The notes: generated by a model not told the origin, from the letters alone. Counted from the first letter of the stretch, positions 50,884-60,420 are shown. The stretch is DNA of 64,000 bases from Petroclostridium xylanilyticum (GCF_002252565.1 NZ_NPML01000019.1:248001-312000), one strand, 5' to 3'. Numbers and translations: made by a program.

Positions 50884-52016
50884 TAATATTTCATGGGGTC
50901 CACAGGGGTACCATTTTCTCTAACCTCAAAATGCAAGTGAGGTCCGGTTGACCATCCTGTACTTCCTACCTTTGCTATTGTCTGTCCTTTTTTCACTTCA
51001 TCCCCGGCACTAACAAGAAGGGAACTATTATGGGCATACAATGTTGCAATTCCTCCTCCATGGTCAATGATAATGCATTTTCCGTATCCCCCGTTGGATG
51101 CAGCTAAAATAACCTTTCCAGCATTAGCTGCCTTTACGGTCGCACCGGAAGGAGCGCCTATATCAATTCCTGTATGCATCCTTGTCGTCCTTAATATCGG
51201 GTGATATCTATTGCCGAAGGGGGATGTAATATTATAATAATTTGGCGCCGGCCACTCCAATTTACCTCCAGCATATTTTCTTTTGTTTTGTTCTTGCAAC
51301 TTTCGTATTTCTTTTTCCACCTGCTTTGATAGTTCCTCCAATTCATCTAAAGCACGTTCATATTCTTTTTCCTGTGAACTTAGTCTTGCCAGCGTTTGAC
51401 TTCTTGATACCTGCTTTTCATTCAATACCCTTTTTGTATCTGCTACACGATTTTTTATTTTTTCTCTATTTTTCCTTTCGTCTTCAGCAGCCTGCCTGGC
51501 TTTAGCTACATTGTCCCTGTTCTGTTTTAATTGTGCTAAAAGGTTATTGTCATATTGTATAATCTCTTTTACAATCTCCAGTCTGGATATGAAATCAGAA
51601 AAACTTGTTGCGTTTAACAGTACCTCCAAATAAGTAGTATTTCCATCTTCATACATCGTCCTGGCTCTCAATTTTAACACTTCAAACTGTTGTTCGGCTG
51701 CTCTCATTGCTTCTGCAAGCTCTTCTTCTTTTTCTTTAATCTTCTTTTCACTTTGAGAAAGCAGCTTGTTGATTTCATCCAACTCATTTTCTGTCTTATC
51801 AATTTCCTGTTCAATCTTTTCTATTTCATTGATTACTCCTTTTTTTTGGTTTTGTACTGCTTTTAACTCTTTCTGTGTCTCATTCATTTCCTTATTAACC
51901 CTATTAAGCTTTTTTTCCAAATCTTGCAGTCCTTCGGCATATACAGGCAAAATTGTTCCCAGTATAAATATTAATGTTATACTGGCAACTGCTATCGTCA
52001 TAACTCTTTTGTTCAT
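50877..52016 (-). CDS. Murein hydrolase activator / M23 endopeptidase, EnvC-like
   Basis: A 379-residue exported protein: signal peptide (about 1-27), a long coiled coil (about 28-245, repeatedly E/K/Q-rich), and a C-terminal LytM/M23 domain. The zinc-site motifs HTGIDIG and GPHLHFEVR are intact, so it may be an active endopeptidase, unlike E. coli EnvC. The proteins of this architecture act with FtsEX to control septal peptidoglycan hydrolysis, and ftsEX lies immediately upstream. Between them sits a composite repeat element. Confidence 0.92.
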   Translation of the reverse strand: MNKRVMTIAVASITLIFILGTILPVYAEGLQDLEKKLNRVNKEMNETQKELKAVQNQKKGVINEIEKIEQEIDKTENELDEINKLLSQSEKKIKEKEEELAEAMRAAEQQFEVLKLRARTMYEDGNTTYLEVLLNATSFSDFISRLEIVKEIIQYDNNLLAQLKQNRDNVAKARQAAEDERKNREKIKNRVADTKRVLNEKQVSRSQTLARLSSQEKEYERALDELEELSKQVEKEIRKLQEQNKRKYAGGKLEWPAPNYYNITSPFGNRYHPILRTTRMHTGIDIGAPSGATVKAANAGKVILAASNGGYGKCIIIDHGGGIATLYAHNSSLLVSAGDEVKKGQTIAKVGSTGWSTGPHLHFEVRENGTPVDPMKYYN

Positions 52017-52081
52017 CAGACCTCGGATCCCCCTTTATCATATAGTAAATTAATTGTCATAGATTCACGTGTTATACTATA

Positions 52082-52204
52082 TATTTACTAATAATGATTT
52101 TACATGGCAGATAAAGTAAATAAGTTCACAGTTCACGGTTCACGGTAAAAGCTATTAAATCGTTTACTACTGTGAACTGAGAGCTGTTAACTTTGAACTA
52201 TATA
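52082..52204. repeat. Composite heptad element, copy 2
   Basis: The same plan as at 49091, beginning ATTTACTAATAATGATTTTAC. The right arm ends about two bases from the ftsX stop codon. Confidence 0.85.
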
Positions 52205-52206
52205 GT

Positions 52207-53094
52207 TTAAACACGAAGGTATTTTCTAATCGATATTGCGCTGCCAATTGCACCTATGCTTGTCCCGATGACAATAAAAATTAACGCCAGACCTTCAAAC
52301 ACCTCTGAAAATTCTCTAAGTTTAAAGATATTTATACTTTGATAGATGAGCTTCAAAATATAATTATAGCCATAACCCACCAAAACCAGGGATAACAGTG
52401 CTCCTATTAGCCCGATCACGATGCCTTCCACAATAAATGGCCAACGAATAAACCAGTCAGTAGCTCCAACAAATTTCATAATATTTATTTCTTTCCTGCG
52501 GGCAAAAACTGCTAATTTAATGGTATTAGATATAATAAATACAGCGATAAATGCTAAAAGTATCATTACCCATAAGCTGCCCATCCTGATAAATTCTGTA
52601 ATCTTTAATAACTTTTCCACAGTCTCCCTGTGATTTTTGACTTTCACGATTCCAGGAATTGTCCCTAGCTGCTGTACTACCTGGTCTGCATACTGAATAT
52701 CGCTAAGATTTATTATATATGAATGTCTTAATGGGTTATGTTTCTCAAATCCTTCCAGTACGTGCGCATCTTCGCCCAGCTGCTTTTTATAGTTTTCCAA
52801 AGCTTGTTCCTTAGTTTCAAGGACACATTCCCGTACATACCGTATATTTTTAATTTTTGCTCCTATTTCATCAACTTGCTCAATGGGTATACTTTCATCA
52901 ATAAATGCTTTGATTTCCCACTGGTCTTTTATTTGACCACCTATAAAATTTATATTTGTACTAAACAGCATAAACATTCCAAAAATAATAAGACATGCAA
53001 CCACAATGCCTATTGAAGCCAAGCTCATGATCCGATTGGTCCATATGCTTGAAAAACCTTCTTTAACAAAATATTTAAATGTACTAACTTTCAT
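52207..53094 (-). CDS. ftsX: Cell division protein FtsX
   Basis: Membrane partner of FtsE, about 295 residues from ATG 53094. It has a short cytoplasmic N-terminus, one helix (about 22-45), an extracellular domain (about 50-165) and three C-terminal helices. VFARRKEINIMKFVGATDWFIRWPF is the conserved coupling region. It overlaps ftsE by about ten bases, so translation is coupled. Signals to the peptidoglycan hydrolase encoded next. Confidence 0.93.
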   Translation of the reverse strand: MKVSTFKYFVKEGFSSIWTNRIMSLASIGIVVACLIIFGMFMLFSTNINFIGGQIKDQWEIKAFIDESIPIEQVDEIGAKIKNIRYVRECVLETKEQALENYKKQLGEDAHVLEGFEKHNPLRHSYIINLSDIQYADQVVQQLGTIPGIVKVKNHRETVEKLLKITEFIRMGSLWVMILLAFIAVFIISNTIKLAVFARRKEINIMKFVGATDWFIRWPFIVEGIVIGLIGALLSLVLVGYGYNYILKLIYQSINIFKLREFSEVFEGLALIFIVIGTSIGAIGSAISIRKYLRV

Positions 53095-53770
53095 AACCAT
53101 ACACGCCTTTCTCTTCATCACGAACAACAGTACCTTTTTCTAAAGCAATCACCCGCTTTTTCATATTGTTTACAATTTCTTTTGCATGGGTAGCCATTAC
53201 TACAGTAGTCCCCCTCTTATTAATATCATTAATTAACTTAACAATATCCCATGCAGTTTCAGGGTCGAGATTTCCCGTCGGCTCATCGGCTATAAGTACC
53301 GAAGGGTTATTAGCCAATGCCCGTGCCAAAGATACCCTTTGCTGCTCTCCACCTGATAATTGATGGGGATACATTTTCGCTTTACTGCTCAACCCTACCA
53401 TGCTTAGAAGAAACGGAACCTGTCGCCGTATTTCCTTTGCAGAAGCTTCAACGATTTTCATTGCAAAAGCCACATTTTCATATACTGTTTTATTTGGAAG
53501 CAGCCTAAAGTCCTGAAATACTATACCCATACTTCTTCGCAAATATGGAATTTCACCTCTGCGAAGATTTGTCACATCAAAATCATTCACTACAATGCTG
53601 CCGGAACTGGCTTCTTCTTCCCTCAGCAACAATTTGATCAACGTGGACTTCCCTGCCCCACTGGGACCTACAATAAAAACAAATTCACCTTTATTTATTG
53701 ATAAATTAACGTTATTTAACGCTATTGTGCCATTACTATATGTTTTAGATACATTCGTCAACAATATCAA
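53084..53770 (-). CDS. ftsE: Cell division ATP-binding protein FtsE
   Basis: A 228-residue ABC ATPase. Walker A is GPSGAGKST, the signature LSGGEQQR and Walker B VLIADEPTGNLDP. It powers FtsX to activate septal hydrolases. Start at ATG following GAGGTG. First gene of the ftsE-ftsX pair. Confidence 0.95.
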   Translation of the reverse strand: MILLTNVSKTYSNGTIALNNVNLSINKGEFVFIVGPSGAGKSTLIKLLLREEEASSGSIVVNDFDVTNLRRGEIPYLRRSMGIVFQDFRLLPNKTVYENVAFAMKIVEASAKEIRRQVPFLLSMVGLSSKAKMYPHQLSGGEQQRVSLARALANNPSVLIADEPTGNLDPETAWDIVKLINDINKRGTTVVMATHAKEIVNNMKKRVIALEKGTVVRDEEKGVYGYES

Positions 53771-53949
53771 TTATTAACACCTCTAATAAAATAAAATTAA
53801 CAACCAAATTACATTATTCTACATAACACATCAAAATTCCTTCTTATTTCCCATCTTTTTTTGTAAAAATCTAGGAGTTAAAATTTGACACTATATGTAG
53901 ACGAATGTGTAAAATTATCCACAATATATCGACTAAATTTGATAAGAAT

Positions 53950-53980
53950 AAAAAAACCCGGGTAATTATTTCCCAGGTGT
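53950..53980 (-). terminator. Terminator downstream of the CdaR-like gene
   Basis: ACCTGGG pairs with CCCGGGT (one wobble) around AAATAATTA, followed by seven T residues on the minus strand. Confidence 0.7.
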
Positions 53981-53984
53981 CGTT

Positions 53985-54083
53985 TTTAGTTTATAGTTCT
54001 TAGTTCATGGTTCGTAGTTTTACAGCAACAGTCCATAGAACAATACTCAGAAACTATTAACAACGAACCACGAACTACGAGCA
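53985..54083. repeat. Heptad-armed inverted repeat, TAGTTC variant
   Basis: Left arm TAGTTTA, TAGTTCT, TAGTTCA, TGGTTCG, TAGTTTT; right arm CAACGAACCACGAACTACGA. A variant of the AGTTCAC family. The rest of 53771-54128 has no gene. Confidence 0.8.
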
Positions 54084-54128
54084 ATTTATATTATTTACGT
54101 CATGGTAGTCACTTATCTGTTTATCCTT

Positions 54129-55214
54129 TTAAATCTTTATCGGGTTGGAGTCCAAGTACTTTTTAACCATCATTGCAACTTTAAATATAATTGCATGGTC
54201 AAAAGTTCTCAAGTCCATTCCGGTCATTTTTTGTATCTTGTCCAATCTGTATACAAGTGTATTTCTATGAACATACAGCTTTCTTGAGGTCTCACTTACA
54301 TTCAAGTTATTTTCAAAAAATTTCTTGATTGTAAGCATAGTTTCTTCGTCTAGTGCATCGATAGACTCTTTTTTAAACACCTCTGCCAAAAATAGTTCAC
54401 ATAACGTCGTCGGAAGCTGATAAATGAGTCTGCCAATTCCGAGATTATCATAGTTAATGATATAATTTTCAGTATCAAAAACCTTACCTACTTCCAATGC
54501 AACCTGTGCCTCTTTATACGACTTAGCCAGATCTTTAATATTGCTCACTACTGTACCGATTCCCACATAAACCTTAACCAGAGCTTCTGTATTCAAAGTA
54601 TCTACAATGGTTTTAGCAATCTTCTCAAGGTCTTCAGACTCACAATTGCTCTTTACCTCTTTTACCAGTACAACATTATAATCATCTATAACAAATACAA
54701 AATCTTTATTTTTTGCAGGAAATAAATTTTGAATGGTATCATGGACATAAAGATCACTGCCCTCATAGGTACGTATTAAAAATACCACTCTATGAGCATC
54801 CAGCTGTAAATGTAACTCCTTGGCTTTTATTGCAATATCTCCAGGGAGAATGTTATCCAGTATAACATTCTTAATAAAATTACCCTTGTCAAATTTTTCG
54901 TCATAATACTGCTTCAAATTATCTATACTAATCGCTATTAATGAGCAATATTTACCGGCAAGCTCATCATCACCAGATACGAAGACGATATGTTCTGTTT
55001 TGTTTTTCTTTCCGATAGATTTAAATGTAAAACCATTATAAGCCACAGCTTCCTGATTTTCATGAACAGCATCAGGCAAATCTTCAAATTGCTCTCCATT
55101 TTTCATATCATTTGAGCACGCAATAATAAGTCCTGCTTCATCCAGCACTCCCAGTTCTCGATCTATAACATCTTTCATCTGATAAATAATATTTTGAAAT
55201 AATCTACTAGACAC
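54129..55214 (-). CDS. CdaR/PucR-family transcriptional regulator
   Basis: A 361-residue protein with the C-terminal PucR helix-turn-helix (about 295-350, FFENNLNVSETSRKLYVHRNTLVYRLDKI). The central part (about 150-270) resembles the GGDEF-like fold of this family. The N-terminal region is the putative sugar-diacid-type sensor. It is adjacent to and downstream of the MsmK-type ATPase gene in the same direction, suggesting a link to sugar uptake. The effector is unknown. Confidence 0.87.
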   Translation of the reverse strand: MSSRLFQNIIYQMKDVIDRELGVLDEAGLIIACSNDMKNGEQFEDLPDAVHENQEAVAYNGFTFKSIGKKNKTEHIVFVSGDDELAGKYCSLIAISIDNLKQYYDEKFDKGNFIKNVILDNILPGDIAIKAKELHLQLDAHRVVFLIRTYEGSDLYVHDTIQNLFPAKNKDFVFVIDDYNVVLVKEVKSNCESEDLEKIAKTIVDTLNTEALVKVYVGIGTVVSNIKDLAKSYKEAQVALEVGKVFDTENYIINYDNLGIGRLIYQLPTTLCELFLAEVFKKESIDALDEETMLTIKKFFENNLNVSETSRKLYVHRNTLVYRLDKIQKMTGMDLRTFDHAIIFKVAMMVKKYLDSNPIKI

Positions 55215-55255
55215 AATAACACCCCCTATACATAGTATACACTTAATTATACAAT

Positions 55256-55306
55256 AAAAAAAGAAGGAAATGTATCCATTTGATACATTTCCTCCTTTTT
55301 TTATAT
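55256..55306 (-). terminator. Terminator between the MsmK-type and CdaR-like genes
   Basis: GGAGGAAATGTATCAAA pairs with TGGATACATTTCCTTC, with T-rich flanks in both directions. Confidence 0.85.
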
Positions 55307-55315
55307 AAGTTTACA

Positions 55316-56428
55316 TTAGTTGATGATAGTTCTTTCTGTATCTTTATCAAACAGATGTATTTTATTTACATCTAAAGCAATCTTAACTGTGTCACCAGCT
55401 TTAGCTTTAGTTCTTGGATTAACTCTTGCAGTAAAGTTTACACCTTCAACAGTCATGTATAAGAAAGTTTCGGCACCCATCATTTCTACAACATCAATCT
55501 TGGATTCTACAATACTGTCAGGCATTGAAGAAAGGTAAGCTTCTTCATCATGAAGATTTTCAGGTCTGATACCCATAACAACTTCTTTGCCTATATATTC
55601 AGTACCTTCTAATTTCTTAGCTTTACCTTCCGGAAGTTTTATATCATTCTTGCCAAATACAAGATGTATACCATCTTCTTTCTTTTGAACCTTAACATTG
55701 ATAAAGTTCATCTGAGGACTTCCAATAAATCCAGCAACGAACATGTTACATGGTTTTTCATAAAGTGTTTGTGGCGTATCTACCTGTTGGATAAAACCAT
55801 CTTTCATAACAACGATTCTTGTACCCATTGTCATAGCTTCTGTTTGGTCATGGGTAACGTAAATAAATGTTGTTTGAAGTCTCTGATGGAGTTTGCTAAT
55901 CTCGGTTCTCATCTGAACTCTCAGTTTAGCATCAAGGTTAGAAAGAGGTTCGTCCATTAAGAATACTTTTGGTTCACGAACGATGGCACGACCTAAAGCA
56001 ACTCTCTGTCTCTGTCCACCGGATAATGCCTTTGGCTTTCTGTCAAGCAAGTGAGCAATATCAAGAATTTTTGCCGCTTCATTAACTCTTCTCTTAATTT
56101 CATCCTTAGGAGTTTTTCTGAGTTTCAAACCAAAAGCCATGTTTTCAAAAACTGTCATATGAGGATAAAGAGCGTAGTTCTGGAAAACCATTGCAATATC
56201 TCTATCCTTTGGTGCAACATCGTTAACAAGTTTGTCACCAATGTAAAGTTCACCTTCACTGATTTCTTCCAATCCTGCTATCATTCTCAAGGTAGTTGAC
56301 TTACCGCATCCTGAAGGACCAACCAGGATCAAAAACTCTTTGTCTTCGATATCAAGATTGAAGTCACTTACTGCTGTAACACCGCCAGCATACCTTTTGT
56401 AAACATTTTTTAGCTTTAAGCTTGCCAT
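55316..56428 (-). CDS. Multiple-sugar ABC transporter ATPase, MsmK/UgpC type
   Basis: A 370-residue ATPase. Walker A GPSGCGKST, signature ALSGGQRQR and Walker B FLMDEPLSNLDAK are intact, followed by the C-terminal OB/TOBE regulatory domain (about 240-370). An in-frame start further upstream at 56488 has no good site; ATG at 56428 follows AGGAGGGGG. In streptococci and bacilli one MsmK/MsmX-type ATPase energises several sugar importers lacking their own. The mannan importer in this window lacks one, as does the visible part of the locus at the left edge. Confidence 0.9.
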   Translation of the reverse strand: MASLKLKNVYKRYAGGVTAVSDFNLDIEDKEFLILVGPSGCGKSTTLRMIAGLEEISEGELYIGDKLVNDVAPKDRDIAMVFQNYALYPHMTVFENMAFGLKLRKTPKDEIKRRVNEAAKILDIAHLLDRKPKALSGGQRQRVALGRAIVREPKVFLMDEPLSNLDAKLRVQMRTEISKLHQRLQTTFIYVTHDQTEAMTMGTRIVVMKDGFIQQVDTPQTLYEKPCNMFVAGFIGSPQMNFINVKVQKKEDGIHLVFGKNDIKLPEGKAKKLEGTEYIGKEVVMGIRPENLHDEEAYLSSMPDSIVESKIDVVEMMGAETFLYMTVEGVNFTARVNPRTKAKAGDTVKIALDVNKIHLFDKDTERTIIN

Positions 56429-56474
56429 TATTGTGCCCCCTCCTAAATAATTTAAGTAAGTTAACTTTCTATAT

Positions 56475-56690
56475 TGAACCTCCCACAACTAAAGCCGCAG
56501 GATTCCTAATTCATCGACTGCTTTGCAGTCTCCAAAGGCTTAACTTCGGGTAGTCCCTACCCTAGTTCGAGTCCTTAACTCTACTGAAGTCACGAGTGTG
56601 CGGACGCTATTCATCAAAACGGCTTCAGATTTTCTTTTTACATATGAAAAGCCCTTTTGATTTCATACTTTTCTACCTCTTTTAAGATAT
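56475..56690 (-). pseudogene. IS200/IS605-type tnpB 3' end and right-end (omega-RNA-like) remnant
   Basis: Read on the minus strand, LPEVKPLETAKQSMN then a stop, ESCGFSCGRFN and GGGAGGTTCA match in my recall the last codons and right end of clostridial IS605 tnpB genes. The DNA here is GC-richer and highly structured compared with its neighbours. The upstream part is broken by stops. The end lies about 45 bases before the MsmK-type gene. No tnpA or nuclease domain remains. Confidence 0.5.
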
Positions 56691-56904
56691 TAAGTTTATT
56701 CAGGGAAAAGTATGCATTTCTTATATTCTTAATATAGCATATCGGCATACCGGATGTTAGATGTTATTTACACAAAATTGAAAATTTCATTTTAGTAACA
56801 TTGCATAAACAAGCCCTCGTTATTCTACTCCTTTTGTTTACATAAGTTCGATTCATTAAATAAAAAACAGAACAACATTTTATGATTCATTATGCATGAT
56901 CTAA

Positions 56905-57032
56905 TATATATATTTACTGATAATGATTTTACATGGCAGATAAAGTAAATAAGTTCACGGTTCACTGTTCTCAGTAAAAGCTATTAAATCGTTTATTACA
57001 GTTAACTGTGAACTATGAACTGTGAACTGTTA
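56905..57032. repeat. Composite heptad element, copy 3
   Basis: Third copy of the element at 49091 and 52082, starting ATATTTACTGATAATGATTTT. Its right arm (CTGTGAA, CTATGAA, CTGTGAA, CTGT) runs directly into the stop codon of the chromate-transporter gene. Confidence 0.85.
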
Positions 57033-57617
57033 ACCATATATATAAAATAGAACTATACCCATAAGTCCTGATCCGACAATAGTAAGAATTGGATGGAGCT
57101 TAAATTTAGTGAGAGCTACTAAGGTTAAAGCTAGTATAACTATACTCCCTATATTAATGACTTGAAAAGGACTATTAATCATGCTGCTAAAAACTTCGAC
57201 AGAAAACTCACGTTTAAATATTGCTGTTTCAGAAACAAAAATCGCTGCAGTTACAATAAGGCCTACAATAACCGGTCTTATTCCATAGAAAATTAATGTA
57301 TTTAGCGGATGCTTTTGAAACTTAAAAAAATAATTTGAAACAATTAAAATAAGTGCTAATGATGGGATGGCTACACCTATAGTTGCTGCCATTCCTCCTA
57401 AAAAACCGGCTGTTTTATATCCTACAAAGGTAGCAGAATTTACTGCAATAGGTCCAGGAGTCATTTCTGAAATTGCAATGATGTCCACAAATTCAGACGG
57501 ACTCAACCACCCATTCATCTCTATTTCCTTTTGAATAAGCGGAATCATCCCATATCCACCGCCAAAACTAAACAACCCTATTTTTATAAAAGTGACCAAC
57601 AACTTAAAATAAATCAT
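57030..57617 (-). CDS. Chromate transporter subunit (CHR family, short chain), second
   Basis: A 195-residue membrane protein. The start IKIGLFSFGGGYGMIPLIQKE and EMTPGPIAVNSATFVGY are the CHR signatures. Short-chain CHR proteins work as pairs of tandem genes with opposite membrane topology. It overlaps the preceding member by four bases (ATGA). Physiological substrate may be chromate or another oxyanion. Its stop codon touches a composite heptad repeat. Confidence 0.92.
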   Translation of the reverse strand: MIYFKLLVTFIKIGLFSFGGGYGMIPLIQKEIEMNGWLSPSEFVDIIAISEMTPGPIAVNSATFVGYKTAGFLGGMAATIGVAIPSLALILIVSNYFFKFQKHPLNTLIFYGIRPVIVGLIVTAAIFVSETAIFKREFSVEVFSSMINSPFQVINIGSIVILALTLVALTKFKLHPILTIVGSGLMGIVLFYIYG

Positions 57618-58207
57618 TTGCCAGCGCCTTCTTTCTCAATAATTTGCCTTGCCTTATCTGGAAACAGCTTATAAATTATTAAGCCAAGTACCGCTCCGCC
57701 AATAATTGCACATATCGCATGTACATTTAGCATAATAACCAGTATAACCGTTAAAACAGTAACGCTAAAACCTATTCTATCTTTGACAGACGTCTTGCCT
57801 ACCTTTACAACAGCCATCAAGATAAGTGCTGCAACTGCAGGCCGAATACCCATGAAGGCAGCCTTAACAACTGCATTTTCCTGAAACTTGACAAAGAAAG
57901 CTGCAATAAGCGTTATAGTTATAAAGGAAGGTAATACAACCCCTATTGTAGCTGCATAAGCACCTTTTCTCCCCGCAATTTTATAACCAATAAATGTTGC
58001 CGAATTGATTGCAATGGCTCCTGGTATAGATTGGGAAACAGCAAAAATATCTATAATTTCTTTCGCCTTTACCCATTGTTTTTTATCTATAACTTCTTTT
58101 TCGATTAAAGGAATCATGGCATATCCTCCACCGAAAGTGAAACAACCGATCTTAAAGAAAGTACTAAAAATTTCAATAAACAATTTAAAACTGGATTTTC
58201 CCTCCAT
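57614..58207 (-). CDS. Chromate transporter subunit (CHR family, short chain), first
   Basis: A 197-residue membrane protein, the first of the pair. KIGCFTFGGGYAMIPLIEKEV and SQSIPGAIAINSATFIGY are conserved. Several hydrophobic helices follow. It begins just after the ROK gene stop region (12 bases), in the same direction, so the ROK protein may share the transcript. Confidence 0.92.
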   Translation of the reverse strand: MEGKSSFKLFIEIFSTFFKIGCFTFGGGYAMIPLIEKEVIDKKQWVKAKEIIDIFAVSQSIPGAIAINSATFIGYKIAGRKGAYAATIGVVLPSFITITLIAAFFVKFQENAVVKAAFMGIRPAVAALILMAVVKVGKTSVKDRIGFSVTVLTVILVIMLNVHAICAIIGGAVLGLIIYKLFPDKARQIIEKEGAGK

Positions 58208-58218
58208 ACAATTACCCC

Positions 58219-59427
58219 CTACAATGTATTATTTAATATTTGTTCTACTACCGCTGCGGCTGCACCTACAGCAATAGCGTTATCTTTAAAATCCCCCCCT
58301 TTGCTAAAAACCATCTTGTTTTCTTGTTTCAAGTAGTATTTCTTAATGGCTACTTGTGTACATACTTCATAAAATAATTCAGAATGTTTCACCAACGGTC
58401 CACTTAAGATAACCAGATCCGGACTTAACAGGTTAATATAGTTTGCCAGCCCTGTACCTAGAATTGTAGCTGCACTTATTATAGTTTCTCTTGCCAGCTC
58501 ATCTTTTTTTTCTGCTGCATTACATATATCTATATACCCTATTGTTTCTAAGGGTTTAGAAATTATCGAAGTCCTTCCTTTTTTTATGGCTGACATAAAT
58601 TTGTTGGTAATGGAAAGAATGGAAGAATAGGCTTCAACACACCCATAATTACCACAACTGCAAAGCTCTCCATCTACATCTATGACCATATGTCCAAAAG
58701 CATCTTCTGCATCATTAATGGTCCTTACAATCGTTCCCCCCGAGATAGCTCCGGTCCTAATTCCTATACCGCAATTAAAATATGCAATATTTTCAAAATC
58801 CTTCCCGCACCCAAAAAGAGATTCTGCCAATACGGCTGTATTTGCTCCATTATCAATAACAATCGGAAGTTGAAGTTCCTGTTCTAAAATTTGCTTAATC
58901 GGGACATTAACCCAACCTGGTGCTGCAAAGTTCTTTGGATTAAGAATTATTCCCTTCTTCCTATCCAAAGGTCCTATAGTGCCCACCCCTGCTCCAAGAA
59001 TCATTGATCTGTCTATCGATAGTTGTCCTAACATATTTTTGATTATATGTGAAATTGCTTTTGCAGTTTTTTCAGGTGCGAAAGATTGAGTCATGGTGAA
59101 TTGTTGCTGGTTTAATATTTCCATTTTTAGATTCGAAATTACAATTTGTGTGTAAGTTCTAGAGATATCTATTCCTATTACATAGTATTGCAGGGGATTT
59201 ACATCGTATACTACAGGTTTTCTACCTCCTGTTGACTCCCCAATACCTACCTGAACTATTAATTTTTTATCTTCAAGTGGCTGCATGAATCTATTAAGAG
59301 AAGTTAATTTCATTTTGGTAATAAGTAAGAGTTCGCTTTTTGTTAATGGCCCTTTTTTCTGGATTAGGCTAAAAACAGTCCTACTTTCTTTATTTAAACC
59401 ACATAAAACATCTGCGGCATTTTGCAT
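58219..59427 (-). CDS. ROK-family transcriptional regulator or sugar kinase-like protein
   Basis: A 402-residue ROK protein. The N-terminal winged helix (about 18-70, LTKSELLLITKMKLTSLNRFM) suggests a repressor. The sugar domain has the zinc motif CSCGNYGCVEAYSS and ESTGGRKPVVYDV in the linker. It directly precedes the chromate-transporter pair, an unusual neighbour; the true target may lie elsewhere. Ribosome site GGAGG. Confidence 0.88.
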   Translation of the reverse strand: MQNAADVLCGLNKESRTVFSLIQKKGPLTKSELLLITKMKLTSLNRFMQPLEDKKLIVQVGIGESTGGRKPVVYDVNPLQYYVIGIDISRTYTQIVISNLKMEILNQQQFTMTQSFAPEKTAKAISHIIKNMLGQLSIDRSMILGAGVGTIGPLDRKKGIILNPKNFAAPGWVNVPIKQILEQELQLPIVIDNGANTAVLAESLFGCGKDFENIAYFNCGIGIRTGAISGGTIVRTINDAEDAFGHMVIDVDGELCSCGNYGCVEAYSSILSITNKFMSAIKKGRTSIISKPLETIGYIDICNAAEKKDELARETIISAATILGTGLANYINLLSPDLVILSGPLVKHSELFYEVCTQVAIKKYYLKQENKMVFSKGGDFKDNAIAVGAAAAVVEQILNNTL

Positions 59428-59521
59428 ATTTTATCTTGCCTCCTCCAGCTTGTTATTTATTCTACTTTCATTATAAATACTTTTCACCAATTTGGCAATA
59501 AGTTATTAAAAAAATACTTGC

Positions 59522-60325
59522 CTAATAATTATGAATATGATAATGGGAATGTTCCCCCTCATGTTTATGGTAATATTCATCAATAAGATTTACCCTTATT
59601 AGTAAGTCTCTATCATCCAATACCTGGTGTGTTGGTCCATCGGCAACAATTTGGTGGTCCTCACTAAAAACAATGACGCGGTCGGAAATCTCCTGTACCA
59701 ACTCTAAGTTATGAGTACTTGTAACAATTGTTTTACCTGCCTTATTTAATTGAATAAGAAGGTTTACAAGCCATCTTTGGCTCTTTGGATCCAAGCCATT
59801 AGTAGGCTCGTCTAATATTAAAACCTCCGGATTTGTAACAAGTACCGAGGCAACTGCAACTTTTTTCTTCTCTCCACCACTCAATCTAAACGGTGCCCTA
59901 TCACGAAGTGTATCTATCTTTAACATATGAATGGTATCTTCAACCCTTTTTACTACTTCCTGTTTACTTAAGCCCAGCTGAAGCGGCCCAAAAGCTATTT
60001 CATCCCATACGCTTCCGCAAAATAACTGGACATCTGAATCTTGAAAAATAAATCCTACTTTCTTGTGGTATTGTTTTGAAAAATTATCGTTTTCCAATTT
60101 TTCTTCTGTAATTTTCTCTCCAAAGGCAGTAAAATCTCCGACAATAGGAAAAATTAACCCGCATAAAATCTTTAGCAGCGTGGATTTACCGCTGCCATTT
60201 GCTCCGAGAATACATATTTTTTCGCCTCTATTGATTTTTAGGTTTATGTTTTTCAAGACAGGAAAACCATCTAAATAGCTATACTGCACGTTACATAAAT
60301 CGAATACTGGCATATTGTCTAACAA
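59522..60325 (-). CDS. cbiO: Cobalt/nickel ECF transporter ATPase CbiO
   Basis: A 267-residue ABC ATPase. Walker A GANGSGKST, signature RLSGGEKKK, Walker B VLILDEPTNGLDPK. The C-terminal tail is histidine-rich (YYHKHEGEHSHYHIHNY), plausible metal binding. It probably starts at TTG (60325), which is better spaced from GAGGAG than the ATG four codons later. Last of the cbiMNQO set, separated from cbiQ by about 95 bases that hold a fragment of the palindromic element. Confidence 0.92.
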   Translation of the reverse strand: MLDNMPVFDLCNVQYSYLDGFPVLKNINLKINRGEKICILGANGSGKSTLLKILCGLIFPIVGDFTAFGEKITEEKLENDNFSKQYHKKVGFIFQDSDVQLFCGSVWDEIAFGPLQLGLSKQEVVKRVEDTIHMLKIDTLRDRAPFRLSGGEKKKVAVASVLVTNPEVLILDEPTNGLDPKSQRWLVNLLIQLNKAGKTIVTSTHNLELVQEISDRVIVFSEDHQIVADGPTHQVLDDRDLLIRVNLIDEYYHKHEGEHSHYHIHNY

Positions 60326-60346
60326 ATTAATTCTCTCCTCTAAATC

Positions 60347-60395
60347 AATGTGCTGTGCTAATTTAAATATAATTCCAATTCAAATTAGTACAATG
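60347..60395. repeat. Fragment related to the palindromic element (copy 2)
   Basis: TGTGCTAATTTAAATATAAT then TCCAATTCAAATTAGTACA resembles 7757-7793, with the stem bases changed on both sides (CTAATTT with AAATTAG instead of TAGCTTA with TAAGCTA) and the loop AATATRATTCCAA kept. Confidence 0.5.
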
Positions 60396-60420
60396 AATTA
60401 AATTAACCTTATATAAGTAT

